DNA of 64,000 bases from Ruminiclostridium sufflavum DSM 19573 (GTDB lineage: Bacteria > Bacillota > Clostridia > Acetivibrionales > DSM-1351): NCBI RefSeq assembly GCF_003208175.1, contig NZ_QKMR01000001.1, positions 258,482 to 322,481 on the forward strand, written 5' to 3'. The position numbers and the translations under genes are program-made. The stretch's first letter is position 1. Each line of letters starts with the position of its first letter. This document shows positions 18,692-27,407 of this stretch, in pieces. A model generated the notes under the pieces. That model saw only the letters and a list, made by a program, of their open reading frames with translations. It was not told where the DNA came from and did not search any database.

Positions 18692-19369
18692 TCACAATTG
18701 CCTATACTGTACAGGGTCCTTAGCCCCTGCCTCCTCAAATGCCCTCAGCCTCAACCTGCAGCTGTCGCATACTCCGCATGCCCGTTCTTCTCCGTTGTAG
18801 CATGTCCATGTACTGCTGTAATCCACCCCTAAGGATATTCCCAATTTTATCTCCTCGGCCTTTTTCATGCTTATAAACGGTGCATGTATTTTAATTCTTT
18901 TGCCGTACTCCACCGAGCAGACCGTTCCCATATTGACGGCATTTTCCATTGCATCAATAAACTCTTTTCGGCAGTCCACATAACCGGAGTAATCAACCTC
19001 ACTCACACCTATAAAAATATTCTGTGCTCCTTTTGCCTCTGCATAGGATGCGGCATAAGACAGAAATATCATGTTTCTTGCAGGCACATAGGTCGCAGGT
19101 ATCAGGCCTGTGTCCAAATCGGCTTCCGGAACCGCTATACTGCTGTCTGTCAAAGCTGAGCCTCCCCATGCGTCCATATTTGTATTTACTACAATATGCT
19201 CCTTAACTCCTGCTTTTTGAGCTAATTTTTCAGCACAGGAAATTTCCTTCTTATGCCTCTGACCATATTCAAAGGACAACGCATACACCTCATAGCCTTC
19301 GGCTTTCGCCAAATACAAGGCAGTAGCCGAATCCAGCCCTCCTGATAATAAAACAACCGCTTTCCCCAT
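18692..19369 (-). CDS. queC: 7-cyano-7-deazaguanine (preQ0) synthase QueC
   Basis: This 225-residue enzyme converts 7-carboxy-7-deazaguanine to preQ0 with ATP and ammonia, in the queuosine pathway. The PP-loop is '[12 protein letters not shown]' (residues 7-18). Other family blocks are '[22 protein letters not shown]', '[14 protein letters not shown]' and the zinc-binding C-terminal cysteines in '[21 protein letters not shown]'. It lies 94 bases after the BadF/HgdC-type ATPase gene on the same strand and is the third gene downstream of a preQ1-I riboswitch. No other queuosine biosynthesis gene is in the window. Confidence 0.96.
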   Translation of the reverse strand: MGKAVVLLSGGLDSATALYLAKAEGYEVYALSFEYGQRHKKEISCAEKLAQKAGVKEHIVVNTNMDAWGGSALTDSSIAVPEADLDTGLIPATYVPARNMIFLSYAASYAEAKGAQNIFIGVSEVDYSGYVDCRKEFIDAMENAVNMGTVCSVEYGKRIKIHAPFISMKKAEEIKLGISLGVDYSSTWTCYNGEERACGVCDSCRLRLRAFEEAGAKDPVQYRQL

Positions 19370-19463
19370 TTTAAATACATCCCTTCATCTGATATTTTAA
19401 TTCTATAAGCTTGCCTGTATCCGGCAGTCCCTTTAAACTGATACCGCACTGTACAACTGCCGT

Positions 19464-20222
19464 TCAGAATAACCCTGCCCCGTAGCTGCAGCAGCCTATG
19501 GCTCCGTTAAACTGAGGTTCTTCAACATGTATTATCTCATCAAAATCATTTTTCAGATATTGCGTCAAAGCAGGACTACTGGCAACGCCGCCGGTCATAA
19601 CAAGCCTTTTTCCTTTAAATTTTGCAAGCAGAGGTCTTAGCCTTGCGTACAAAGAATAATTTACTCCCGCGCAAAGCCTGTCTGAGCTGATTCCTTCTGC
19701 AATCTTTCCTATCAATTCCGATTCTGAAAAAACAGAGCAGGTTGAGTTAAGCTCAATCGGGTTCTCACAATATTTTGTCATCTCCTCAAGGGAAATTTCC
19801 AATACTGCCGCCATATTCTCCAGATATCTTCCGCAGGATGCGGCGCATTTGTCATTCAGCTCCAAATCGGTCACAAGCCCCTTTTCAACCCTTACCGCCT
19901 TTACATCCTGCCCTCCTATGTCCAGAAGAATAAAATCCTTTAATCCCGTTTGATACAGCACACCATAAACATGAGCCTTAATTTCTGTTATCGGCTTGAA
20001 CATTCCAATATCCGTATTGTTTCTGCCATAGCCTGTGGAAACAGCCTTGACAGGCTCATAAATGCCAAGTCTGGATATATCTGCCTCAAGCTTACCCTTA
20101 TACGTACAGCAGCTTTTATAAAAGGACATTGTACTGATTTTCTTTTTTTGTACAATCCTCCCCTTGTCCATAAGAGCAATCTTAACCTCTCTGCTTCCCA
20201 AATCTATTCCCAATACCTTCAT
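19464..20222 (-). CDS. BadF/HgdC-type ATPase, activator of 2-hydroxyacyl-CoA dehydratase-like protein
   Basis: This 252-residue member of the ASKHA BadF/BadG/BcrA/HgdC family starts with the phosphate-binding motif 'GIDLGSREVKIALMD'. It has 'LLDIGGQDVKAV' and the cluster-binding cysteines of HgdC-type activators in 'NDKCAASCGRYLE' and 'STCSVFSESE'. The adenosine motif is 'MTGGVASSPAL'. Known members form a homodimer with a bridging 4Fe-4S cluster and use ATP to fire low-potential electrons into a partner. Its start overlaps the stop of the partner gene by 4 bases, so they are translationally coupled. The pair sits between a preQ1 riboswitch and queC, which is unusual. Confidence 0.88.
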   Translation of the reverse strand: MKVLGIDLGSREVKIALMDKGRIVQKKKISTMSFYKSCCTYKGKLEADISRLGIYEPVKAVSTGYGRNNTDIGMFKPITEIKAHVYGVLYQTGLKDFILLDIGGQDVKAVRVEKGLVTDLELNDKCAASCGRYLENMAAVLEISLEEMTKYCENPIELNSTCSVFSESELIGKIAEGISSDRLCAGVNYSLYARLRPLLAKFKGKRLVMTGGVASSPALTQYLKNDFDEIIHVEEPQFNGAIGCCSYGAGLF

Positions 20223-21346
20223 TTGTCCTTACCTCCCCTATTCAGCTTCAAATCCCTAAGCATGTCCAGAAACGCTTCAATCCTAAGCTTTGTTCTGGAA
20301 TCAAGCCGGTTGGCTTTATCACCTTCAATTGTCAGTACCGGAATATTCAAAGCCTCTTTAATGACAATATCCTCTATTGCCCTATGACAGAAAGCCTGTG
20401 TATAATGTAATATGCCGTCCAGCCTTCTCAGCTCAATCTGTTTTTTTATTTCCTTCAATCTGAAGGACAAATCATAAGGATAGGTATAATCATAATACTG
20501 CTCATATATGCTTTTTGCCTCAAGCACTCTAGGAAACGCAAATTCCCGCTGAACCTCATTGTACACAATCCTTGCACCCATTCCTTCCACATAGGGATAT
20601 ATATCGCAGGTCATAGGCGGAACTCCTGTATAACCAATACGAAGCCCTGTATTTTCAGAAGTCCGGTGTCTTATTTCATATATTTTCCCCAAAAGTCTGT
20701 CCCTGCATTTTGCCGGACTGCTTTTGAATATATTCATATTGTTATATTCATAGCCGCAGCCGTATATTTGTTCAGAAGCCTTTGAAGGGCCTGTGCCACC
20801 TGTTATATCAATCGACGGAGCAGTATCCCCTGATATAACAAAATCACTCAGGGAAACTTGAGATATATGATTTTCAAATCCCGTTGCCTTGTTATCAATA
20901 TATGTCAGCTCATCGATAACCCTTGCATAGTTCCTTACCTCATTCAACTCTTTTCTTACAGCCTCGGCCTGCTCGACAGAAACATTAAAGGTCTTCAAAA
21001 ATTTATTTATTTCCGCAGTCACATTTTTTAAGGTATGCTCCGCCGGATAAGAAAAGCTGTACACCTTAATTCCCTTTCTCCTTAAAACCTCCAGCAGCGC
21101 CTTTGTATTTGAGCAGTCACCTTCGGCAACTCCCACTATTTCACTTATTCCGCATCGTATACATGCCCCGTATATTCCTTTTATCCATGCACAGGAGCTT
21201 TTGGGAAATCCGTCTCTTTCGGCCCTTTCAATATCGAGTGCATACAGCTCCCCCGATATAAAAGCATTATTAATATCTATTACGTTATAGCCTGCCGCCA
21301 GCAGAACTTCAACAGGCACCGTCGTTGTAATTCCTATGTTCTTCAT
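20219..21346 (-). CDS. 2-hydroxyacyl-CoA dehydratase (HgdB)/double-cubane-cluster-like protein
   Basis: This 375-residue protein of the HgdB/FldB/YjiM family opens 'MKNIGITTTVPVEVLLAAGY', a family signature. Cysteine-bearing segments likely bind iron-sulfur clusters: 'SSCAWIKGIYGACIRCG', 'GDCSNTKALLE', and 'YTGVPPMTCDIYPYVEGMGARIVYNEV'. Only one such subunit is present. That resembles the stand-alone double-cubane-cluster proteins more than the two-subunit CoA dehydratases. The ATG at 21346 has GGGAGG upstream; an earlier in-frame codon at 21406 would add a stretch encoded by the leader terminator. It is the first gene after the preQ1 riboswitch. The substrate is unknown. Confidence 0.82.
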   Translation of the reverse strand: MKNIGITTTVPVEVLLAAGYNVIDINNAFISGELYALDIERAERDGFPKSSCAWIKGIYGACIRCGISEIVGVAEGDCSNTKALLEVLRRKGIKVYSFSYPAEHTLKNVTAEINKFLKTFNVSVEQAEAVRKELNEVRNYARVIDELTYIDNKATGFENHISQVSLSDFVISGDTAPSIDITGGTGPSKASEQIYGCGYEYNNMNIFKSSPAKCRDRLLGKIYEIRHRTSENTGLRIGYTGVPPMTCDIYPYVEGMGARIVYNEVQREFAFPRVLEAKSIYEQYYDYTYPYDLSFRLKEIKKQIELRRLDGILHYTQAFCHRAIEDIVIKEALNIPVLTIEGDKANRLDSRTKLRIEAFLDMLRDLKLNRGGKDK

Positions 21347-21371
21347 TTGCCGCCTCCCTGAAAAAAGCAAT

Positions 21372-21392
21372 AAAAAAAGGGCACTACGCCCC
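21372..21392 (-). terminator. Second leader terminator upstream of the HgdB-like gene
   Basis: On the minus strand GGGC-GTAGT-GCCC is followed by seven T residues, ending about 25 bases before the start codon and just ahead of the ribosome site. Confidence 0.65.
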
Positions 21393-21459
21393 TGTTTACA
21401 TAACAAAACCCAGTTCCAGTACGGCCTTCCGCCTTACCAAAAGCCTGCATTGCTTATGC

Positions 21460-21529
21460 AAAAAATAAGCTATCCTACCGATAGCAGATCCGTAGTTTTA
21501 TTTATAGACAGGATGGTTACGAACTGTCT
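21460..21529 (-). ncRNA. preQ1-I riboswitch with intrinsic terminator
   Basis: On the minus strand a 6-bp stem AGACAG/CTGTCT closes the loop TTCGTAACCATC. It is followed by the A-rich tail ATAAATAAAACTACGG, the layout of the preQ1-I aptamer, whose tail forms a pseudoknot with the loop. Directly downstream GCTATC-GGTAG-GATAGC plus TTATTTTTT forms a terminator. CTAC in the aptamer tail can pair with GTAG in the terminator loop, giving a simple on/off switch. It precedes the HgdB-like, HgdC-like and queC genes, consistent with feedback by preQ1. Confidence 0.88.
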
Positions 21530-21549
21530 GTTTTTTAATTATAGTATAC

Positions 21550-21579
21550 AATATAGCACTTTTTTAAAGCCTAAGTCAA
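21550..21579 (-). promoter_or_regulatory. Putative sigma-A promoter of the preQ1-controlled operon
   Basis: On the minus strand TTGACT (21579-21574) and TATATT (21555-21550) are 18 bases apart, about 20 bases upstream of the aptamer stem. Confidence 0.5.
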
Positions 21580-21665
21580 TAGCATTAAAAACATAACAGC
21601 TTAAAAGCCAAGCCTTCAAAAAGAACAGCAAATTCCTTCTGAAGGCTTAAATATAAAATTTCACC

Positions 21666-23273
21666 CTAGCCTTGTCCCGGGAAAACAGCTATTGTCCCAA
21701 GCAGATACTGTTTCATCAGCGAGAAATCAATTGCATTGACTTCGCCGTTTGCATCTACATCAGCCGATTTTATGTTCTCAATTGTTCCCGGTTCCAAAAG
21801 GTATTTTTTCAGCAACTGTAAATCTATTGCATCTACCTGCCCGTCGGAATTTATATCCCCAAGCCTTACGATACCCTGAGTACTGAATTTAAACCAGTTA
21901 AGGTTGATTAAATACCCGCTTGTCCCTGTAAATTTCAAATACAAGTCATGCTGCCCGGAAACTCCGCTGACATTGCACTGTACATCACTGAAAGTCTGCC
22001 ACGCCCCGGTTCCGGCAACAGGACAGGTTCCGATTAATGTGCCGCCGGCACTGTCCAGCCTGATCTCAATATTTCCTCCTGAGGTGGCACTTGATACTCT
22101 CGCCTGAAAGCTTGCAGCTCCGCTGCCGAAATCAATACTCTTGTATACTGCATAATCACCGTTTTCGGTGTAGCCCACAGCCTCTGTTCCCTCATCACAG
22201 GTTACATTCTGGATTCCCGATTGATCATCAAAGCTCTCGGCTTCTATTTTTTCAAAGGCTGTTCTTGGGGTAGCAGGCGTATCCGGACTGCCGGTATAAT
22301 TTCTGATAAATCCCAAGTCCCATGTAATTTGTTGGTATTCACCGGATATGTCTGTAGTCCCTTGTATAAGAAAATCCACCTTGTTTATGTCATTAATCTC
22401 CAGTTTTTGATTATATCCTGACCGGAGGAGCTCTCCGTGGGATACATTTGTTGTCCACTTGTCCGCATTGTATTTGGTAAGATTGCTCTTGGTCGCCCAT
22501 TTACTGTTAACCAGAGTCCACGGCCCTCCTGCACTTGAGGATGTAAACAGCTCATAGCTTCTGCCATCTATCATGGCTTCCACAAGCAGGTAGTATTGAC
22601 CGTCAGCCAGAGATTTGTATACCTCCGCAGCTTCAAATACATTGGTGCAGGCAACAGTGGGGGTACTCCAGCCCTTTCCGGGGAAGTCTGCCAATTTAGT
22701 CTTGCGCATATACAGCTTGCTGGAACCGTCACTTGGTGTGTTGTACATATACGCATACTGGTCATCACATATTACATAATAATCCCATCCCATATTTCCT
22801 GATATTCCAAAGGATTTAGGACCTGACCATGAATTTGGGTCAGCGGGATCAGTTGATGTGGCATAGGCTGCCCCATAAGTTCCGTCCTGATAAACAAGAT
22901 ACCATAATTTTTGCGGCTCAAAATAGAACAATTCAGGCGCACAGAAATAACTCTCTCCTATTTTGCTCATATATGTACGCGGAGCAGTTTTCAGCCCTGC
23001 GATTGTACTTGCGGATGTAAAGCACATCTGCCAGCCTCCGCTTTTATTTGCACCGGTATAGTATACAAGGTATTTACCATTATAGTAAACAATAGTCGGA
23101 TCTTTAGCCGCATAGTAGTCATAGGGATTGCATTGCCCATGAAGAATAATTCTTTCATCTACATTCCATGACGGATTAGGGTTTGCCGCAGCATTGACTG
23201 AGGAGCCAAGCAATGTCAGCAACAGTGCCAGACATATAACAAATGAAAAAACCTTTTTACTTAAATGTTTCAT
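21666..23273 (-). CDS. Cellulosomal GH62 alpha-L-arabinofuranosidase with CBM6 and dockerin
   Basis: This 535-residue secreted enzyme begins with a signal peptide (1-28). A GH62 catalytic domain spans about 35-335, with blade motif 'AAKDPTIVYYNGKYLVYYT' (Asp58, probable base), 'DYYVICDD', 'NVFEAAEVYK' (probable acid Glu) and 'SHGELLRSGYNQ'. A CBM6 covers about 345-465 ('KIEAESFDDQSGIQN', 'LNWFKFS'). A type I dockerin (about 472-530) has two calcium-binding repeats: 'GDINSDGQVDAIDLQLLKKYLL' begins at the first repeat and 'ADVDANGEVNAIDFSL' at the second. It removes arabinose from arabinoxylan as part of a cellulosome. ATG 23273 is preferred over 23285 because of AAAGGA spacing. Confidence 0.93.
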   Translation of the reverse strand: MKHLSKKVFSFVICLALLLTLLGSSVNAAANPNPSWNVDERIILHGQCNPYDYYAAKDPTIVYYNGKYLVYYTGANKSGGWQMCFTSASTIAGLKTAPRTYMSKIGESYFCAPELFYFEPQKLWYLVYQDGTYGAAYATSTDPADPNSWSGPKSFGISGNMGWDYYVICDDQYAYMYNTPSDGSSKLYMRKTKLADFPGKGWSTPTVACTNVFEAAEVYKSLADGQYYLLVEAMIDGRSYELFTSSSAGGPWTLVNSKWATKSNLTKYNADKWTTNVSHGELLRSGYNQKLEINDINKVDFLIQGTTDISGEYQQITWDLGFIRNYTGSPDTPATPRTAFEKIEAESFDDQSGIQNVTCDEGTEAVGYTENGDYAVYKSIDFGSGAASFQARVSSATSGGNIEIRLDSAGGTLIGTCPVAGTGAWQTFSDVQCNVSGVSGQHDLYLKFTGTSGYLINLNWFKFSTQGIVRLGDINSDGQVDAIDLQLLKKYLLEPGTIENIKSADVDANGEVNAIDFSLMKQYLLGTIAVFPGQG

Positions 23274-23440
23274 TTTCTTTTCCATCCTTTCAAATAAGTT
23301 TTATTTGCCTTTGTACATGTTTAATTTTTTATTTCGCCAAATCCCTCCTTAATATACATGATTTTCAATAGCTTACATTTATATTTTATCAAAACTGCAT
23401 ATTTTTTAAAACCTTTTTATAAATACAAGGCTAAAAGCAA

Positions 23441-23481
23441 AAAAGCCTAGATTTCTTGTATGCCAAGAATTCCAAGCTTTT
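23441..23481 (-). terminator. Terminator after ribH
   Basis: On the minus strand an imperfect long stem (AAAAGCTTGGAATTCTTG with CAAGAAATCTAGGCTTTT) ends in TTTTTTGCTTTT, 13 bases after the ribH stop codon. Confidence 0.7.
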
Positions 23482-23493
23482 ATACCCTGTCTG

Positions 23494-23961
23494 CTAAACC
23501 TGTCTTAACAAATTAGCCATCTCAATAGCCGTAACCGCCGCATCATAACCCTTATTCCCCGATTTTGTTCCTGCTCTTTCTATTGCCTGCTCAAGGGTAT
23601 CCGTTGTCAGGACTCCGAAAATCACAGGAACTCCTGTATCCAGTGAAACCTTTGCAATACCCTTGGATACCTCGCCTGCGACAAAATCAAAATGAGGTGT
23701 GGAACCTCTGATAACTGCTCCCAGACATATTACCGCATCATATTTTCCGGAGGCTGCAAGCTTCTGCGCAGCCAGCGGAATTTCAAAGGCACCCGGAACC
23801 CATACCGCTTCAATATCCTCTTCATTGGCTCCATGCCTTACAAGTCCGTCTATCACCCCGCCATATAGCTTACTGCTAATAAATTCATTAAAACGTCCCG
23901 TAACAACTCCGAACTTTAATCTATCTGCCACTAATTTCCCTTCATAGGTTTTAATTGACAT
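23494..23961 (-). CDS. ribH: 6,7-dimethyl-8-ribityllumazine synthase
   Basis: This 155-residue lumazine synthase condenses 5-amino-6-ribitylaminouracil with 3,4-dihydroxy-2-butanone 4-phosphate in riboflavin synthesis. Family motifs are '[12 protein letters not shown]', '[16 protein letters not shown]', '[25 protein letters not shown]' (the catalytic His is in this block) and '[19 protein letters not shown]'. It is the last gene of the rib operon and overlaps the end of ribBA by 11 bases. Confidence 0.97.
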   Translation of the reverse strand: MSIKTYEGKLVADRLKFGVVTGRFNEFISSKLYGGVIDGLVRHGANEEDIEAVWVPGAFEIPLAAQKLAASGKYDAVICLGAVIRGSTPHFDFVAGEVSKGIAKVSLDTGVPVIFGVLTTDTLEQAIERAGTKSGNKGYDAAVTAIEMANLLRQV

Positions 23962-25204
23962 TTACTTCGTCCTCCTGATTTATTATTGAATTAAGGCCTT
24001 TATCAAAACCATTAAGCATATGCCCCATTTTTTCTTTTTTGGTCTTCATATAAAATTCATTTGATTTATTTGCAGCCAGCTGTATCGGAACTCTTTCCAC
24101 AATTTCAAGTCCATATCCGCTTAACCCTACAATTTTCTTGGGGTTATTGGTCAGAAGCCTGATTTTTCTGACACCCAAATCATATAGGATTTGGGCGCCT
24201 GTACCATATTCTCTCAGATCAGGAGCAAAGCCCAGCAATACATTTGCCTCAACCGTATCCTTACCCTTATCCTGAAGCTCATAGGCACGTATTTTATTTA
24301 CAAGTCCTATTCCTCTGCCTTCCTGACGCATATAAAGAAGAACACCTCTTCCCTCTTCGCTGATCTGCTTAATAGCCGCATCAAGCTGCTCTCCGCAATC
24401 GCATCTCTCCGAATGAAAGGCATCGCCCGTCAGGCATTCGGAATGTACCCGCACCAATACAGGCTCTTCAGAGCTTTCAATTTCTCCTTTTATCAATGCG
24501 ACATGATGCTCGCCGTTAATAATATTTTCATATGCCGCAATTTTAAATTCACCGTATCTGGTTGGAAGCTTTGCAACAGCGGCAGACTTAATAACCTTTT
24601 CTTTATTCCTTCTGTATTTTATTAAATCGGCCACCGTAATTATTTTAAGCCTGTGCCTGCCTGCAAACTCCATCAGCTGAGGCAATCTCGCCATAGTTCC
24701 GTCATCATTCATAACCTCACAGATTACTCCTGCGGGAAAAAGGCCTGCCAGCCTTGCCAAATCCACTGCCGCCTCTGTATGCCCTGAGCGTTTCAGCACG
24801 CCTCCGTCCCTTGCAATTAAAGGGAAAATATGTCCAGGTCTTAAAAAGTCTTCTTTTACTGCTTTGGGATTTGATAACGCCTTTATGGTTCTTGCCCTTT
24901 CATAAGCCGATATCCCGGTTGTTGCTTCTCTATAGTCCACAGAAACTGTAAATGACGTCTTCATGCTTTCCGTATTTGCCTCTACCATCGGGTTAAGCTT
25001 TAAAATACGGGCATGCTCCCCGGTTACAGGTACACATATCAAGCCTCTTCCATAGGTTGCCATAAAGGTTATATGCTCATGTGTCACCTTTTCGGCTGCC
25101 ATCAGAATATCTCCTTCATTTTCTCTGTCTTCATCATCTAAAACCAGCACCATTTTACCCTGACTGATATCTTCCACAGCCTCTTCGATAGTATTAAAAT
25201 TCAT
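23951..25204 (-). CDS. ribBA: Bifunctional DHBP synthase / GTP cyclohydrolase II
   Basis: This 417-residue fusion has an N-terminal RibB domain (about 1-200, '[20 protein letters not shown]', '[12 protein letters not shown]', '[16 protein letters not shown]') that makes 3,4-dihydroxy-2-butanone 4-phosphate. The C-terminal RibA domain (about 205-405) opens the GTP ring; its zinc site is '[19 protein letters not shown]' and its catalytic block is '[15 protein letters not shown]'. ATG 25204 has GGGAGGT upstream and matches the family start; in-frame codons further upstream overlap the ribE end. It is the third gene of ribD-ribE-ribBA-ribH. Confidence 0.97.
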   Translation of the reverse strand: MNFNTIEEAVEDISQGKMVLVLDDEDRENEGDILMAAEKVTHEHITFMATYGRGLICVPVTGEHARILKLNPMVEANTESMKTSFTVSVDYREATTGISAYERARTIKALSNPKAVKEDFLRPGHIFPLIARDGGVLKRSGHTEAAVDLARLAGLFPAGVICEVMNDDGTMARLPQLMEFAGRHRLKIITVADLIKYRRNKEKVIKSAAVAKLPTRYGEFKIAAYENIINGEHHVALIKGEIESSEEPVLVRVHSECLTGDAFHSERCDCGEQLDAAIKQISEEGRGVLLYMRQEGRGIGLVNKIRAYELQDKGKDTVEANVLLGFAPDLREYGTGAQILYDLGVRKIRLLTNNPKKIVGLSGYGLEIVERVPIQLAANKSNEFYMKTKKEKMGHMLNGFDKGLNSIINQEDEVNVN

Positions 25205-25253
25205 GCTCTTACCTCCCATATGACCAAGCTCTTCTTCGGCTTTAAGCCTTTGG

Positions 25254-25916
25254 CTATGCAAAGCCGTTACTCTTCAAAAAATCTAACGAAAAATCTTTAT
25301 CTTTCTTAAAATCATGTAAATTCGGTACATTGCAGTTCTGAAGCCTTTCCACATATTTCCCCACTATATCGCACTCTATATTTATTTTGTCACCTGTTTT
25401 TGCAAATCCCAGAATTGTACTTTTTGCAGTATGCGGTATAAGGGAAACCCTGAAACCCTTCTCATCCAGATCAGCAACGGTAAGGCTGGTTCCGTCCAAG
25501 GCAACGGAACCTTTATGCACAATATATTTCAGTATGTTTTCATCAGCCTCAACAGCAAGCCATACCGCATTATCCTCCTCCTCTATGCTTTTAATAATTC
25601 CAATCCCGTCTATATGTCCGGGCACTATATGTCCTCCAAGTCTGTCCGACAGCTTCATCGCCCTCTCCAAATTCACCCTGCCGGCTACTGACAGCTCATA
25701 TAAAGCGGTTCTTCTCATAGTTTCAGGCATAACATCAGCTGTAAACCATGAGGCTGCCGAATCAACAACTGTGAGGCATATCCCGTTTACAGCTATGCTG
25801 TCCCCTGTTTTTACATCCTCCAGAATTTTTGAACAGCCTATTGTAAGCCTCACAGATAACCTTCCCCGCACTATTTTCCTGACACTTCCGATTTCCTCTA
25901 CAATTCCTGTAAACAT
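25254..25916 (-). CDS. ribE: Riboflavin synthase, alpha chain
   Basis: This 220-residue enzyme dismutates two lumazines to riboflavin. The two internal lumazine-binding repeats are visible: '[12 protein letters not shown]' with '[13 protein letters not shown]', and '[13 protein letters not shown]' with '[14 protein letters not shown]'. The start overlaps the ribD end by 19 bases. The last 20 residues ('[18 protein letters not shown]') are a normal variable tail. Confidence 0.97.
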   Translation of the reverse strand: MFTGIVEEIGSVRKIVRGRLSVRLTIGCSKILEDVKTGDSIAVNGICLTVVDSAASWFTADVMPETMRRTALYELSVAGRVNLERAMKLSDRLGGHIVPGHIDGIGIIKSIEEEDNAVWLAVEADENILKYIVHKGSVALDGTSLTVADLDEKGFRVSLIPHTAKSTILGFAKTGDKINIECDIVGKYVERLQNCNVPNLHDFKKDKDFSLDFLKSNGFA

Positions 25917-27025
25917 GCTTCTCCTCTCACATATCCTTCTACAAGAATATCCCTGCCAAATCTCCTTATATTTATATCCCTTAAATTTACGGCATTGCTC
26001 ATAAGCCTTATTCCATCACCCTCAACGGGAGTCTTCGCTTCTTGCCCTCCTATAATCCTGGGAGAAATGAAGAACATTACTTTATCCACTATTCCCGCCT
26101 TAAGTGCCGCTGCATTTAAATTACCGCCTCCCTCTAAAAGTACACTGTCAATTTCAAGCTTATATAACTCCTGCATTAATAATTTCAAATCCACATGACC
26201 GCCTGAATTTGGACCGTCAAGCTTTAAAACCTTAACTCCCTTGCTCTTAAAAAGCTTTTCCTTGTCTTTTTCTATTAATGAAGTTGTGGCAAGAACTGCA
26301 CATGCCGGAGATTGTATGGTTACTGCCTTACTGTCTGCCGGTATAATCCCCCTGCTGTCCACGACTATTCTTACCGGATCCCTGCCCTCTCCCGAACCAA
26401 GCCGCGTGGTAAGTTCCGGATTGTCGGTCAGTACTGTATTCACACCCACCATAACAGCCGATACTCTGTCACGTATAATGTGTACCTGCTGTCTGGAGCT
26501 TTCTCCTGATATCCATTTGGAATCACCGGTAACCGAAGCAATTTTGCCGTCTAATGTCATTGCAGCTTTCATAATTACGAAAGGCATTTTATGACTAATA
26601 TATTTTATAAATATCTCATTTAGTACGCCGGCTTCCTTTTCAAGTACTCCCATAACCACTTCAATTCCAGCCTCTCTCAGCATCCTGATGCCGCTTCCTG
26701 CCACCAATGGGTTGGGGTCTTCCATAGCTACCACAACTCTTTTAATTTTCGATTCTATAATTTTCACAGCACAGGGAGGAGTTCTCCCATGATGTGAGCA
26801 AGGTTCCAGATTAACATAAAGCGTACCGCCTTCCACACTTTGCCTGCTGTTAATAAGTGCTGCCGCTTCTGCGTGGTCACCTCCTAATTCCTTGTGAAAT
26901 CCTTCCGCAATAATTTCTCCGTCCTTTACTATTACCGCTCCTACCAAAGGATTTGGATTGGTTTTTCCCCATCCCCCTTTTGCAAGTTCTATAGCTCTTT
27001 TCATATAGACTTCATGCCTGTTCAT
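25898..27025 (-). CDS. ribD: Bifunctional pyrimidine deaminase/reductase RibD
   Basis: This 375-residue bifunctional enzyme carries out the second and third steps of riboflavin synthesis. The N-terminal deaminase (about 1-145) has the zinc motifs 'GDHAEAAAL' and 'LEPCSHHGRTPPCAVKIIESKI'. The C-terminal reductase (about 150-365) has 'VIMKAAMTLDGKIAS', 'GDSKWISGESSR' and 'LLEGGGNLNAAAL'. ATG 27025 (MNRHEVYMKRAIELA) fits the family start. An in-frame codon 16 residues earlier would add an unconserved Gly/Cys-rich stretch. It is the first gene of the operon behind the FMN riboswitch. Confidence 0.97.
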   Translation of the reverse strand: MNRHEVYMKRAIELAKGGWGKTNPNPLVGAVIVKDGEIIAEGFHKELGGDHAEAAALINSRQSVEGGTLYVNLEPCSHHGRTPPCAVKIIESKIKRVVVAMEDPNPLVAGSGIRMLREAGIEVVMGVLEKEAGVLNEIFIKYISHKMPFVIMKAAMTLDGKIASVTGDSKWISGESSRQQVHIIRDRVSAVMVGVNTVLTDNPELTTRLGSGEGRDPVRIVVDSRGIIPADSKAVTIQSPACAVLATTSLIEKDKEKLFKSKGVKVLKLDGPNSGGHVDLKLLMQELYKLEIDSVLLEGGGNLNAAALKAGIVDKVMFFISPRIIGGQEAKTPVEGDGIRLMSNAVNLRDINIRRFGRDILVEGYVRGEACLQEL

Positions 27026-27138
27026 AATACATCCTCGTCCGCATCCATGACCCGGACTCAAGCCCCCTTTCAAATTTATTTTAAAAATCTTATGTCAAAA
27101 CCCCTCATTCAGCCTCCGGCATGAACCATACCAATATA

Positions 27139-27169
27139 AAAAACCCTGAAGTAAAAGAACCTCAGGGTT
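27139..27169 (-). terminator. Expression-platform terminator of the FMN riboswitch
   Basis: On the minus strand AACCCTGA pairs with TTCAGGGTT across a short loop, followed by TTTTTTAT. It lies between the FMN aptamer and ribD. Confidence 0.8.
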
Positions 27170-27210
27170 GAATTAATGAACAGAAACTTAAAAAGCATCT
27201 ATAAATAAAA

Positions 27211-27320
27211 AATTCTTCTCTCATCCAGACTATACTGTCGGCTCCGGAATTTAACCAGATCAGCCATTATGGCTCGCGGGCTTTACCGCCGATAAGGAAT
27301 TTCACCTATCCCTGAAGAAT
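27211..27320 (-). ncRNA. FMN riboswitch (RFN element)
   Basis: On the minus strand the conserved RFN sequence is present: closing stem ATTCTTC/GAAGAAT, 'AGGGATAGGTGAAATTCC', 'GGCGGTAAAGCCCGCGAGCC', 'CCGGAGCCGACAGT' and 'AGTCTGGATGAGAGAAG'. It precedes ribD, so FMN should end transcription of the rib operon in the leader. Confidence 0.97.
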
Positions 27321-27359
27321 ATATATTCAGTTTTTAAAATGTACATATTTCTTTCTTTT

Positions 27360-27388
27360 AATTTATCATTTTGCCATTGCTTAGTCAA
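27360..27388 (-). promoter_or_regulatory. Sigma-A promoter of the rib operon
   Basis: On the minus strand TTGACT (27388-27383) and TAAATT (27365-27360) are 17 bases apart, about 40 bases upstream of the FMN aptamer. Confidence 0.6.
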
Positions 27389-27407
27389 GAGCTTTTAATA
27401 CTAATAA

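Noticed and set aside
20219-21406. Longer form of the HgdB-like protein starting at 21406
   Set aside because: The extra 20 residues are encoded by the leader terminator, and the conserved family start MKNIGITTTVP has its own ribosome site.
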